Assembly (NCBI GenBank): GCA_035578905.1
Contig: JAQJVL010000742.1
Location: forward strand, 231,001 to 295,000
Origin: Stictocephala bisonia
Lineage: Eukaryota; Arthropoda; Insecta; Hemiptera; Membracidae
DNA length: 64,000 bases
Direction: 5' to 3'
In this document: one piece after another, positions 22,092 to 34,753 of the stretch
How positions within the stretch are numbered: position 1 is the first letter of the stretch
Layout of the letters: each line of letters opens with the position of its first letter
The notes under the pieces: model-generated
Databases searched by the model: none
The model's input: only the letters and a program-made list of their open reading frames with translations
What the model was told of the DNA's origin: nothing
Program-made: the position numbers and the translations under genes

Positions 22092-25000
22092 GTATGATGT
22101 CCAGTACTCGATGAAGACCACCATGATGGTTATGGTGTTCTTGATGGTGCGGGTGTGCTTGTTCTTCCAGGTGGCATGCATTACGACTTACTCACCACAT
22201 TATCATGACGACGTACGGTGTTCAGTACTGGATGAAAACCACTATATGGTTATGGTCTTACTGATGGTGCGGGTGTGTGCTTGTTCTTCCAGGTGACATT
22301 CATTACGACTTACTCACCACATTATCATGACGACGTACGGTGTTCAGTACTGGATGAAAACCACTATATGATTATGGTCTTACTGATGGTGCGGGTGTGT
22401 GCTTGTTGACATTCATTACGACTTACTCACCACATTATCATGACGACGTACGGTGTTCAGTACTGGATGAAAACCACTATATGATTATGGTCTTACTGAT
22501 GGTGCGGGTGTGTGCTTGTTCTTCCAGGTGACATTCATTACTACTTACCACATTGTCATGACGACGTATAGTGTCCAGCACTAGATGAAGGCCACCATGA
22601 TGATTATAGTGATCTTGATGGTGCGGGTGTGTGCTTGTTCTTCCAGGTGATATGCATTACGACTTACTCACCACATTATCATGACGACGTATGGTGTTCA
22701 GTACTGGATGAAAGCCACTTTATGGTTATGGTCTTACTGATGGTGCGGGTGTGTGCTTGTTCTTCCAGGTGACATTCATTACTACTTACTCACCACATTG
22801 TCATGACGACGTATGGTGTCCAGCACTAGATGAAGGCCACCATGATGATTATAGCGATCCTGATGGTGCGGATGTGTGCTTGTTCTTCCAGGTGACATTC
22901 ATTACTACTTACTCACCACGTTATCATGACGACGTATGGTGTCCAGCACTAGATGAAGGCCACCATGATGATTATAGTGATCTTGATAGTGCGGGTGTGT
23001 GCTTGTTCTTCCAGGTGACATTCATTACTACTTACTCACCACATTATCATGACGACGTATGGTGTCCAGCACTAGATGAACGCCACCATGATGATTATAG
23101 TGATCTTGATGGTGCGGGCGTGTGCTTGTTCTTCCAGGTGGCATGCATTACGACTTACTCACCACATTATCATGACAAAGTATGGTGTTCAGTACTGGAT
23201 GAAAGCCACTATATGGTTATCGTCTTACTGATGGTGCAGGTGTGTGCTTGTTCTTCCAGGTGACATTCATTTCTACTTACTCACCACATTGTCATGACGG
23301 CGTATGGTGTCCAGCACTAGATGAAGGCCACCATGATGATTATAGCGATCCTGATGGTGCGGATGTGTGCTTGTTCTTCCAGGTGACATTCATTACTACT
23401 TACTCACCACATTGTCATGACGACGTATGGTGTTCATTACCATGTAAAGGCCACCATGATGATTATGGTCATCTTGATGGTGCAGGTGTGTGCTTGTTCT
23501 TCTAGGTTCCAGGTAACATGCATTACGACTTACTTACCACATTGTCATGACGACGTATGGTGTCCATTACCATGTAAAGGCCACCACGATAGTTATGATC
23601 ATCTTGATGGTGCAGGTGTGTGCTTGTTCTTCTAGGTTACATGCATTAAGACTTACTCACCACATTGTCATGACGACGTATGGTGTCTATTACCATGTAA
23701 AGGCCACCACGATAGTTATGGTCATCTTGATGGTGCAGGTGTGTGCTTGTTCTTCTAGGTTCCAGGTAACATGCATTAAGACTTACTTACCACATTGTCA
23801 TGACGACGTATGGTGTCTATTACCAAGTAAAGGCCACCACGATAGTTATGGTTCTTGATGGTGCAGGTGTGTGCTTGTTCTTCTAGGTTCCAGGTAACAT
23901 GCATTAAGACTTACTCACCACATTGTCATGACGACGTATGGTGTCCATTACCATGTAAAGGCCACCACGATAGTTATGGTCATCTTGATGGTGCAGGTGT
24001 GTGCTTGTTCTTCCAGGTAACATGCATTACGGCTTACTCACCACATTGTCATGACGACGTATTGTGTCCATTACCATGTAAAGGCCACCACGATAGTTAT
24101 TGTCATCTTGATGGTGCAGTTGTGTGCTTGTTCTTCTAGGTTCCAGGTAACATGCATTACGATTTACTTACCACAATGTCATGACGACGTATGGTGTCCA
24201 GCACTAGATGAAGGCCACCTAGATGATTGATGGTGCAGGTGTGTGCTTGTTCTTCCAGGTAACATGCATTACGGCTTACTCACCACATTGTCATGACGAC
24301 GTATGGTGTCCATTACCATGTAAAGGCCACCACGATAGTTATGGTCATCTTGATGGTGCAGGTGTGTGCTTGTTCTTCCAGGTAACATGCATTACGACTT
24401 ACTCACCACATTGTCATGACGACGTATGGTGTCCATTACCATGTAAAGGCCACCACGATAGTTATGGTCATCTTGATGGTGCAGGTGTGTGCTTGTTCTT
24501 CTAGGTTCCAGGTAACATGCACTACGACTTACTTACCACATTGTCATGACGACGTATGGTGTCCATTACCAAGTAAAGTCCACCACGATACTTATGGTCT
24601 TACTGATGGTGCGGGTGTGTGCTTGTTCTTCCAGGTGACATTAATTACTACTTACTCGCCACATTGTCATGACGACGTATGGTGTTCATTACCATGTAAA
24701 GTACACCATGATGATTATGGTCATCTTGATGGTGCAGGTGTGTGTTTGTTCTTCTAGGTTCCAGGTAACATGCATTACGACTTACTTACCACATTGTCAT
24801 GACGACGTATGGTGTCCATTACCATGTAAAGGCCACCACGATACTTATGATCATCTTGATGGTGCAGGTGTGTGCTTGTTCTTCTAGGTTACATGCATTA
24901 AGACTTACTCACCACATTGTCATGACGACGTATGGTGTCTATTACCATGTAAAGGCCACCACGATAGTTATGGTCATCTTGATGGTGCAGGTGTGTGCTT

Positions 25001-28000
25001 GTTCTTTTAGGTTCCAGGTAACATGCATTAAGACTTACTTACCACATTGTCATGACGACGTATGGTGTCTATTACCAAGTAAAGGCCACCACGATAGTTA
25101 TGGTCATCTTGATGGTGCAGGTGTGTGCTTGTTCTTCTAGGTTCCAGGTAACATGCATTAAGACTTACTCACCACATTGTCATGACGACGTATGGTGTCC
25201 ATTACCATGCAAAGGCCACCACGATAGTTATGGTCATCTTGATGGTGTAGGTGTGTGCTTGTTCTTCTAGGTTCCAGGTAACATGCATTACGACTTACTT
25301 ACCACAATGTCATGACGACGTATGGTGTCCAGCACTAGATGAAGGCCACCTAGATGATTGATGGTGCAGGTGTGTGCTTGTTCTTCCAGGTAACATGCAT
25401 TACGGCTTACTCACCACATTGTCATGACGATGTATGGTGTCCATTACCATGTAAAGGCCACCACGATAGTTATGGTCATCTTGATGGTGCAGGTGTGTGC
25501 TTGTTCTTCCAGGTAACATGCATTACGGCTTACTCACCACATTGTCATGACGACGTATGGTGTCCATTACCATGTAAAGGCCACCACGATAGTTATGGTC
25601 ATCTTGATGGTGCAGGTGTGTGCTTGTTCTTCTAGGTTCCAGGTAACATGCTATACGACTTACTCACCACATTGTCATGACGACGTATGGTGTCTAGCAC
25701 TAGATGAAGGCCACCATGATGATTATAGTGATCTTGATGGTGCGGGTGTGTGCTTGTTCTTCCAGGTGGCATGCATTACGACTTACTCACTACATTATCA
25801 TGACGACGTATGGTGTCCATTACCATGTAAAGGCCACCACGATAGTTATGGTCATCTTGATGGTGCAGGTGTGTGCTTGTTCTTCCAGGTAACATGCATT
25901 ACTACTTACTCACTACATTATCATGACGACGTATGGTGTCGAGCACTAGATGAAGGCCACCATGATGATTATAGTGATCTTGATGGTGCGGGTGTATGCT
26001 TGTTCTTCCAGGTGACATTCATTACTACTTACTCACCACATTATCATGACGACGTATGGTGTCCAGCACTAGATGAAGGCCACCATGATGATTATAGTGA
26101 TCTTGATGGTGCGGGTGTGTGCTTGTTCTTCCAGGTGGCATGCATTACGACTTACTCACCACATTATCATGACGACGTACGGTGTTCAGTACTGGATGAA
26201 AGCCACTATATGATTATGGTCTTACTGATGGTGCGGGTGTGTGCTTGTTCATCCAGGTGACATTCATTACTACCTACTCACCACAATGTCATGACGACGT
26301 ATGGTGTCCAGCACTAGATGAAGGCCACTATAATGATTGATGGTGCGGGTGTGTGCTTGTTCTTCTAGGTTACATGCATTAAGACTTACTTAACACATTG
26401 TCATGACGACCTATGGTGTCCATTACCATGTAAAGGCCACCACGATAGTTATGGTCATATTGATGGTGCAGGTGTGTGCTTGTTCTTCTAGGTTCCAGGT
26501 AACATGCATTACGACTTACTTACCACATTGTCATGATGACGTATGGTGTCTATTACCATGTAAAGGCCACCACGATAGTTATGGTCATCTTGATGGTGCA
26601 GGTGTGTACTTGTTCTTCCAGGTAACATGCATTACGACCTACTCACCACATTGTCATGACGACGTATGGAGTTCATTACCATGTAAAGGCCACCACGATA
26701 GTTATGGTCATCTTGATGGTACAGGTGTGTGCTTGTTCTTCCAGGTAACATGCATTACGACTTACTCTCCACATTGTCATGACGACGTATGGTGTTCATT
26801 ACCATGTAAAGGCCACCACGATAGTTATGGTCATCTTGATGGTGCAGGTGTGTGCTTGTTCTTGCAGGTAAAATGCATTACGACTTACTCACCACATTGT
26901 CATGACGACGTATGGTGTCCATTACCATGCAAAGGCCACCACGATAGTTATGGTCATCTTGATGGTGTAGGTGTGTGCTTGTTCTTCCAGGTAACATGCA
27001 TTACGGCTTACTCACCACATTGTCATGACGACCTATGGTGTCCATTACCATGTAAAGGCCACCACGATAGTTATGGTCATCTTGATGGTGCAGGTGTGTG
27101 CTTGTTCTTCTAGGTTCCAGGTAACATGCATTACGACTTACTTACCACATTGTCATGACGACGTATGGTGTCCATTACCAAGTAAAGTCCACCACGATAC
27201 TTATGGTCTTACTGATGGTGCGGGTGTGTGCTTGTACTTCCAGGTGACATTAATTACTACTTACTCGCCACATTGTCATGACGACGTATGGTGTTCATTA
27301 CCATGTAAAGTACACCATGATGATTATGGTCATCTTGATGGTGCAGGTGTGTGCTTGTTCTTCTAGGTTCCAGGTAACATGCATTACGACTTACTTACCA
27401 CATTGTCATGACGACGTATGGTGTCCATTACCATGTAAAGGCCACCACGATAGTTATGATCATCTTGATGGTGCAGGTGTGTGCTTGTTCTTCTAGGTTG
27501 CATGCATTAAGACTTACTCACCACATTGTCATGACGACGTATGGTGTCTATTACCATGTAAAGGCCACCACGATAGTTATGGTCATCTTGATGGTGCAGG
27601 TGTGTGCTTGTTCTTTTAGGTTCCAGGTAACATGCATTAAGACTTACTTACCACATTGTCATGACGACGTATGGTGTCTATTACCAAGTAAAGGCCACCA
27701 CGATAGTTATGGTCATCTTGATGGTGCAGGTGTGTGCTTGTTCTTGCAGGTAAAATGCATTACGACTTACTCACCACATTGTCATGACGACGTATGGTGT
27801 CCATTACCATGCAAAGGCCACCACGATAGTTATGGTCATCTTGATGGTGTAGGTGTGTGCTTGTTCTTCCAGGTAACATGCATTACGGCTTACTCACCAC
27901 ATTTTCATGACGACCTATGGTGTCCATTACCATGTAAAGGCTACCACGATAGTTATGGTCATCTTGATGGTGCAGGTGTGTGCTTGTTCTTCTAGGTTCC

Positions 28001-28522
28001 AGGTAACATGCATTACGACTTACTCACCACATTGTTATGACGACGTATGGTGTCCATTACCATGTAAATGCCACCACGATAGTTATGGTCATCTTGATGG
28101 TGCAGGTGTGTGCTTGTTCTTCTAGGTTCCAGGTAACATGCATTACGACTTACTTACCACAATGTCATGACGACGTATGGTGTCCAGCACTAGATGAAGG
28201 CCACCATGATGATTGATGGTGCGGGTGTGTGCTTGTTCTTCTAGGTTCCAGGTAACATTCATTAAGACTTACTCACCACATTGTCATGACGACGTATGGT
28301 GTCCATTACCATGTAAAGGCCACCACGATAGTTATGGTCATCTTGATGGTGCAGGTGTTTGCTTGTTCTTCCAGGTAACATGCATTACGACTTACTCACC
28401 ACATTGTCATGACGACGTATGGTGTCCATTACCATGTAAAGGCCACCACGATAGTTATGGTCATCTTGATGGTGCAGGTGTGTGCTTGTTCTTCTAGGTT
28501 ACATGCATTAAGACTTACTTAC
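22092..28522 (-). repeat. Exon-D-derived tandem array, part 2 (about 52 copies)
   Basis: About 52 units, mostly 123 bp, or 130 bp when they carry an extra GGTTCCA-type heptamer. Each copies, on the minus strand, the last 30 or so codons of exon D plus donor and a little intron. I read the key codons in every unit. Copies near the true exon mostly have TAA for Cys of WCWTPY (plus strand ATTACCATG), others TAG for the first Trp (CACTAGATG), and a third type TGA for the second Trp plus a frameshift (CAGTACTGGATG). Only the edge unit at 22099 lacks these stops, and it has no donor. Higher-order duplications are visible: marker texts recur at offsets of 1252, 1131, 882 and 2609 bp. Confidence 0.92.
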
Positions 28523-28697
28523 CACATTGTCATGACGACGTATGGTGTCCAGCACCATATAAAGGCCACCACGATGGTTATGGTCATCTTGATGGTACGA
28601 GTGCGTGCTCGTTCAATGTTGGACATATCACTACGTCTGAGACACATTCTGCCATGCCGTCTACTGGTATCTCCTTGCTCAGCGTGTTGTACGGCAT
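28523..28697 (-). CDS. Receptor exon D, third inner loop and helix 6
   Basis: The only intact exon-D copy, at the right edge of the array. Acceptor CTTCTTCATAG at 28708-28698; the first AT completes an Asp codon with exon C. The frame reads [36 protein letters not shown], then helix 6 [19 protein letters not shown] with the CWxPY motif (residues about 310-314), ending TG before donor GTAAGTAAG (28522-28512). 175 bases = 2 + 57 codons + 2, in phase with C and [13 protein letters not shown] just before the helix is typical of this receptor group. Upstream of ERAR the exon is single-copy; downstream of it the tandem array begins. Confidence 0.9.
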
Positions 28698-31132
28698 CTA
28701 TGAAGAAGGCAATAAGTTATAATCTCTGTGTTTATTCAATAAACACAACTTTATGAATATATTCGTACATTTATCATATTAAATATATACACATAATATA
28801 ATGAATACTTATGCATCGAATGAAAATTTGTACGAATGAATAATATCACAATTATTCATTCGTAAGACACCGATCGTCAAGATTGGGCGAATATGAGAGG
28901 CGAACGAGTGTGATGAGTGTGTATGAACGAGTGTAGTTATTGTTACTAACCAAGGTCAACTGTTCCTCAGAAAAAAATTTTTTTGTTGAAATTTTTGTTT
29001 AGAATTTTATGAAATGTTATAGTTAGGAAATTATAAAAATTAGAATGTAAGAGTCATAACACTAATATGTAACCACTACCCCCGCCATTTATTAAATGAA
29101 CACTAAAAATAATTTTCCTTTCTTGTTAAAACTTTTATCGTTTCATGATATAAGTTTGATAACTACTCATAGCCCACGTACGGACTCAAGTTTATGTGGG
29201 CATTATTATTTCTCAAATTTAAATTTGTTTTGTATATCACAATTAGTTTGTAATTTTTCTTCAAGTAATAGAAGGTAATCAATCAAGAGTGTTAAAATGT
29301 TTTATTAATTGCAAATATGAGATGCAATTTTGTATTACATGAAAGATTAAAATATATTTATTTTATTTTATAGTTAACATTATATAATTAGATTAGTGAA
29401 TATTGAATGATTGTAGTGACTTCTGCTAACAAGACTTAACTTTCTAACGGAAAGTAGATAAATGTTATGTTTTCATCAATAGTAGATTTGAATCCATCAA
29501 TACTTACGTATTTTGATACATCGATAACTAATCATACGTAGCCTGTCCGTGAGTTATGCTGACAGTGAGTAAAAAAGAAGAATATTCTTCGCTTTTTACT
29601 TGAAGTACATGAGAAAAGATATTTGTAAGCATTGGGAGGATAAGGGGCCAAAATTATAGTTTTAGTTGGGATAAAGTTGGGTCACCATTATGGGTTCATA
29701 CAAGTACCTGGGCGGAAAGCCAATCACTTACATTGGTGATTTTAGTGGATTAACTACACACTCGCACTGGGTAGGCAAGTGGATTAGCAGTATTATTACA
29801 TGTTATGAGGATAGGTTATTACTTATCGTAGTTTGGGTGTATTTGTATTCAACAATTTATATCATGTCTTGGAGTATAGATGAAGTACCGATCCCAATTT
29901 TAAATTAAAAAAAATAGGATTAGTCCTGCTTTTCATAATATGACATTTTAAACTAAATTAGTCCTAATGTATTTTTTTTTTTTAATTGGCGATCACCAGT
30001 ATTCGATTCTGAGTGTTCTCGTGTCATTGCAAATGGTATAATTAATTATAAGTAAATATATTTATATTATAAGAAACCATTGTTTAATATTGTTTAATCT
30101 ATAAGAAACCCTTTTTATAATAAATCACAGTATTCTTTTTAAAAAGTAGTGCGTCTCTATGTAGCCTAGAACCTCAGCAGTTCGAATATATTTCATCGGC
30201 TCATTTAGAGGCGAGGCATCTTCTCACTTTTGGGAAGATAAAAGGTACGAGATAATATATATCACAAGTATCAATGAAAGTTGGGTAATCATGTTATTTA
30301 TATTGGATGAATGAACATGTTGGCTAGAATTGTAAGAAAGGGGAGGGAGCTAACATTAATGTTAACCGGGTGATCCATCAATGTCTTTTGGCATAGAGCG
30401 AATATGATCTAGAATATACTTTAGTACGTTGTGAATATTGTTTTGAATGTGGGGGAAATGGATTGACCTTCCATGTTGATTGAGAATTCAGAGAAATGTA
30501 CATACAAATTTACAATGTAATTAATTAAGTAACAAGGCTTAGGCTAATGTCGATCATTGAGGTACACCGGCCCTAACGAACTGATCCTACGAAAAATATT
30601 TGTCAAATTTCCAAGAATATTAACAAGTTCCAGAATTTCAAGTGAAGTAAAAGGCAAACTATTCATTGGGCACACCTGACACCAATACTTTTAAGCTTAA
30701 CTAGTGGCGTGTCATGACGTACCTTCTTGCAGATTAAGATACCTAGACTACTGGTGATTTTACTTTATCCAGAGCTTGATAAATCTTTTTTATAAGAACA
30801 AATAATCCACTAACATTAGAAATAATATTATTTACAAACACAAACTTAATTCATAACAAAATACTACGATTCATTATTAACAGCCACATTCTATTTAACA
30901 CTGCCTTTTCCAGACCTTAGAAACGGTGTATCATTTATGGAAATTGATCTTAAGTTATCAAACACACTCAAAGTTTGAATCACTTTTGCGAGTGTATAGC
31001 AATAGACATTGAAGGAGATCAGAATAATCACTATACTCGAAAGAGAGGTTTATCTTATGTCCAATTGGCTGTGAGAAACGGTTGAAAGAGTTTTGAATGT
31101 ACATAATCGTTTCCAGCAGACACTAGGCTTTA
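28698..31132. other. Intron C-D, no gene seen
   Basis: Receptor intron. A 15-bp-arm inverted repeat with one mismatch (GTAAAAAAGAAGAAT) is centred near 29584. Otherwise I see no coding or repeated structure. Some text near 28930-28985 (TTACTAACC, GTCAACTGTTCCTCAGAA) loosely resembles 20821-20850, a possible dispersed repeat. Confidence 0.45.
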
Positions 31133-31352
31133 GGCCTCGGCCACGATACGAGCGGTGAGCGGCGAGCGGCGGGCGGCGAGCGGCATGAGTGGCGCCGCTT
31201 AGTTTTCTAGGCGCATTAGATTCCATGTAGTCGGTGGCCACGATGCGTCTCAGCGGCGGGCGCCAGCTGCGGCGCCGCTCACTAGTGCTGCCTGCCGCCG
31301 GGGCCTTCCAGAAAATCTTTCACTGCCGCTGTGCCGCTCAGTATATTTCGAG

Positions 31353-31563
31353 ATGTCGGAAGAGCAGGCTGTAGTGAGTGACCGTGCGTCAAATGTGAAA
31401 AAAAGGAAAATTGAAAGGAAACTTACAGATCCTGAGAGTGAAATTTTAATAAGTGAAGTGCAAACAAGACCGTGCCTGTGGAATGATCGACATGAGGATT
31501 TTAAAAATTCTACAATAACAAGGAAACTCTGGAATGAGGTTGGAGCTGCTATTAATTTACCAG
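31353..31563 (+). pseudogene. Harbinger MADF accessory protein, exon 1
   Basis: Starts at ATG 31353 (MSEEQAVVSDRASNVKKRK). A MADF domain begins with LISEVQTRPCLWNDRHEDFK and TITRKLWNEVGAAINLP, with the Trp residues usual in this Myb-related DNA-binding fold. Donor CCAG|GTAAAT at 31564; the phase-1 end joins exon 2 at 33450. In Harbinger elements this second protein binds the transposon ends and brings in the transposase. This exon itself is intact. Confidence 0.8.
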
Positions 31564-32237
31564 GTAAATTGACACTATATTATATATACCTAGGTATATG
31601 TTGGATAACGACCAATATACCGGGTGTCTATTAATATAATTTTGAATGAGTTCAGAAACATTCGTTTGTTTTTCAATCGTTATATGGCGGTTTTAATGAT
31701 ATATCATATACAAATTAAAATTCAGAGCTAAACCATATATTTTGCGTTATAATTTTGTATTATAAATTTAAATTCATTGTATGCATCAAAAGTACAGTTA
31801 GGCCTAGTAGTTTGAAGATTCGCTTACAACTATAGATAAAAATCCGAAAATATTCGATTTTCATTTTTTTCTACCGATCTAAGAATAATTTTAACATTTT
31901 TTAGCCTTTCCCAATCTACGAGTTTTAATCTTTACAATGACACGTCGTACTTAATTTCACGGTTATAAAAACGACGTGTGTCTAGTACACCCGTCTCTTA
32001 ATTCTGAATTTACCTTTAATAAAAATAACTGTGAATAACATGAATCAATTATATATATTTACAAATTATAATACAAGTAATACCGCACTAACACAATAAT
32101 AAGATAGGAAAGTTGTACAATTTTATCTATGAAACTTTATTAAAGGTAATTACAAATTACTGTAAGCATCTAGATATTAATTACACGTGCATCAAAAAGT
32201 TCATGATTTACAGACAGTGGGTAAATGTGTGTATATG

Positions 32238-33120
32238 TTAATTGTTCTGTTGTGCGAAGTAGTATTTATATTTGTATCTAGTACTAACGGCTTCGAGCTT
32301 TGGTTTTCTAAAAGATGCCCGAGGACAAACCACACGTGGCAACTCTTCATTAATTTCCCCTCTCATATAAGTTAAATAGTCATAGTCACTGGAGCCATCC
32401 CTATCTCTGATGAGGTTATGAAGGACACATGCTGTCTGGACAAGTATGCTTGCTTTTCCTACATCGGGTATCTCTAGTGCTGTTCCAAGGAATCGCCACT
32501 TAGCCCGTAATATTCCAAAAGCGCAGTCAATTGTTTTTCGGGCACACGATAGGTTTTTATTAAATATTTCTTCCTCGGGGGTCAAATTTTTCGCAGGGAA
32601 AGGACGCATGAGATATGGTTTAAGTGGGAAAGCTTCGTCCCCTATTAAAACTGGAGGCACACTGAGAGTTGTCCCAGGAAGCATAATATTTGGAGGCAAA
32701 TTGAAGCTGCCATTCTCCAATCTGCGATATAGTTCACTTGCTGAAAATATTCCCCCATCACTCTGTTTACCAAGGGCTCCAACATCAATTACTAAGAACT
32801 TCTTATCTGCGTCAGCAACACCCAATAATACTATTGAATGATATTTTAAGTAATTAAAACAAGTAGATCCAGCGTGCGGAGGGCACTTAAACTCGCAGTG
32901 TCTTCCGTCAATGGCACCAAAGCAGTTTGGAAATTTCCAGAGATCATAGTAATTTTGTACAACTTCTTTTAAATGTTCCATTGTTGGGACTGGCATTGCT
33001 TCCTGCCCAAATTCTTCCAGTATTGTTGTACATGTATTGTAGATTATCTCGCTTACTGTTGAGCGCCCAAGCCTGTATTCAAAGGCTAGATGTCTGAAAG
33101 TAGCGCCGGTAGCGAGAAAC
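32238..33120 (-). pseudogene. Harbinger transposase, exon 2 (DDE domain)
   Basis: Acceptor TTTTGTAG before 33120. The frame reads FLATGATFRHLAFEYRLG, RSTVSEIIYNTC, then the catalytic domain with GAIDGRH (first Asp), PPVLIGDEAFPLKPYLMRPF (second Asp) and CARKTIDCAFGILRAKWRF. The usual third acidic residue is Glu in the I-E-x-A-F-G motif; here it is Asp. Ends QQNN at 32238. It is the HARBI1-like nuclease that cuts and joins DNA. This exon is open throughout; the defect of the gene is in exon 1. It lies within the intron of the MADF gene on the other strand. Confidence 0.85.
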
Positions 33121-33449
33121 CTACAAAAGAGAAACTTTATTACTAAACCTACAGCCTACTATTTTATATAACAAAGGGTGTTGTTTTTAATTTCCACATA
33201 AGAATTAAACACCCTTTATAATATGCTCATTTCAGAGAGATATTATACCAATAATATCATACAATAATAATAACTAAGCTTTACCATGAATCGTATTAAT
33301 TAGTACCTGTTTTAATTTAGTACCTGTGGTAACCAAACAAAAATATAATATTTTTTAATGACGGGGAGCCTTTCGTAATCAAGAGGGCTTAACCTCTACT
33401 TCGTTGTGAATTTGCCCGTCTGTAACTATATATATTGTTTTATTTTTAG

Positions 33450-34246
33450 GTGATGAAGCCAAAAAGAAATGGAAGAATATAAAAGATAAATTTAGAAAAA
33501 TATTGCACACTCCTCCTCCAAGATCAGGATCTGCTGCCGTGCCACAAAAACATACATGGAGATTTTATGAGATGATGCAGTTTACAAGAGATGTTTTTAC
33601 TCCTGCGCCGATGATTGGAAATCTTCCATCAACCCAGGCCTCACAGGATGATGACAGCGAAGAAGACTTAGCTGATGACGTTGATATACCAACCAAAGAT
33701 AATGTTGAAGATGAAATAAATCAACCACCAGAACCTGTTGAAGTAAAGAATCCTGAGCTTAACCGTGGAGCCAAAGTAGCAATAATTGATAAAAACCGGT
33801 ACAGACCACATCGTGCAAAATCTGCATTGATTGCAAAGCAAGACATGGATAAGAAAATGATCGAGTTGGAAGAAAAAAAAATTAATGCCATTTTAAGTAT
33901 GCGAAAGAAAAATTAAGATAAAAAAGAAGATGGAGACGACTATCACTTTTTGATGAGCTTGCTACCTTATATGAAATCGTTGAATCCCTTGGAAAAGTTG
34001 GAGCTGAGAGCAAAGTTACAAATGGACGTTATAGAGAGCTATAGAAGACACGAACAAAGTACAGCAACACACAATTATTTCTCCAGCGAATCCAACCAAA
34101 GCGCCAGCAATTCAAACTATACATCCACATCCGGTCAATCCACGCCGTATCCAATACGATACCCAACCTCTCAACAATCTCTCTACCCACAAAGTGACTT
34201 GGAATGCTTGGAAAACCCTACCCATATTTCAATGCTTCAAATATAA
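33450..34246 (+). pseudogene. Harbinger MADF accessory protein, exon 2 with BESS motif
   Basis: Acceptor TATTTTTAG at 33449. The frame completes the MADF domain (GDEAKKKWKNIKDKFRKIL, then HTWRFYEMMQF), then runs through an acidic linker (DDDSEEDLADDVD). TAA at 33914-33916 stops it; the same frame goes on with DDYHFLMSLLPYMKSL and LRAKLQMDVI, a clear BESS motif, to a stop at 34246. A BESS motif usually mediates protein contacts. The single nonsense codon would remove BESS, so the copy is probably defective, unless the stop is read through or a sequencing error. Confidence 0.8.
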
Positions 34247-34753
34247 AGTGTAAAATAAAAGCTGTCACATTTGTAGACTTTGATAATATTGTATTAAATC
34301 ATGTAATTTTAACATGTGTTATATAATTTTTCCTTTGTTTGATATCATAACATTTATTTATTCATCTTACGTTAGTTTATGTCTTTAGCGATAATACATA
34401 ATTTTCAGAGGTAACATATCATTCTTTGCAATCAATATTTTGATTGTTTGTTTGCAAATAAACTACTTGTATTAATAGTATACAAGTATCCAATTTAAGG
34501 CTATTGAGTTTGATTTGGAGGGTAATCACTCCTAATTTTGTTTGGTTTTATATTTTTTTAATTTTGTAATTGGTGAAAAACAAATACAGTAAAAAAATAA
34601 TGGAGTAGGCTAGTGTAAATTATAACTAGAGCTTTAATAATTTATATTAGGTCATGATAGTAAGTGTAGTAAATACCGTAAAGGCGTAAAGTTATCTACC
34701 GAGGCCGAAGGTTCGGCAGTGGTTGAAGTAGAATTTGTTTAAGTTTCACTTAC

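Noticed and set aside
22092..22190. Edge copy at 22099 as a functional alternative helix-6 exon
   Set aside because: It lacks the WCW stops but has no donor, carries a 2-base deletion near its start and reads YWTSYH instead of CWTPYV.
22060..28756. Plus-strand open frames predicting Cys/His-rich repeat proteins of 72-237 residues
   Set aside because: They are antisense to copies of the helix-6 exon and stay open only because 123 bp is 41 codons. No start context, promoter or codon signal supports translation.
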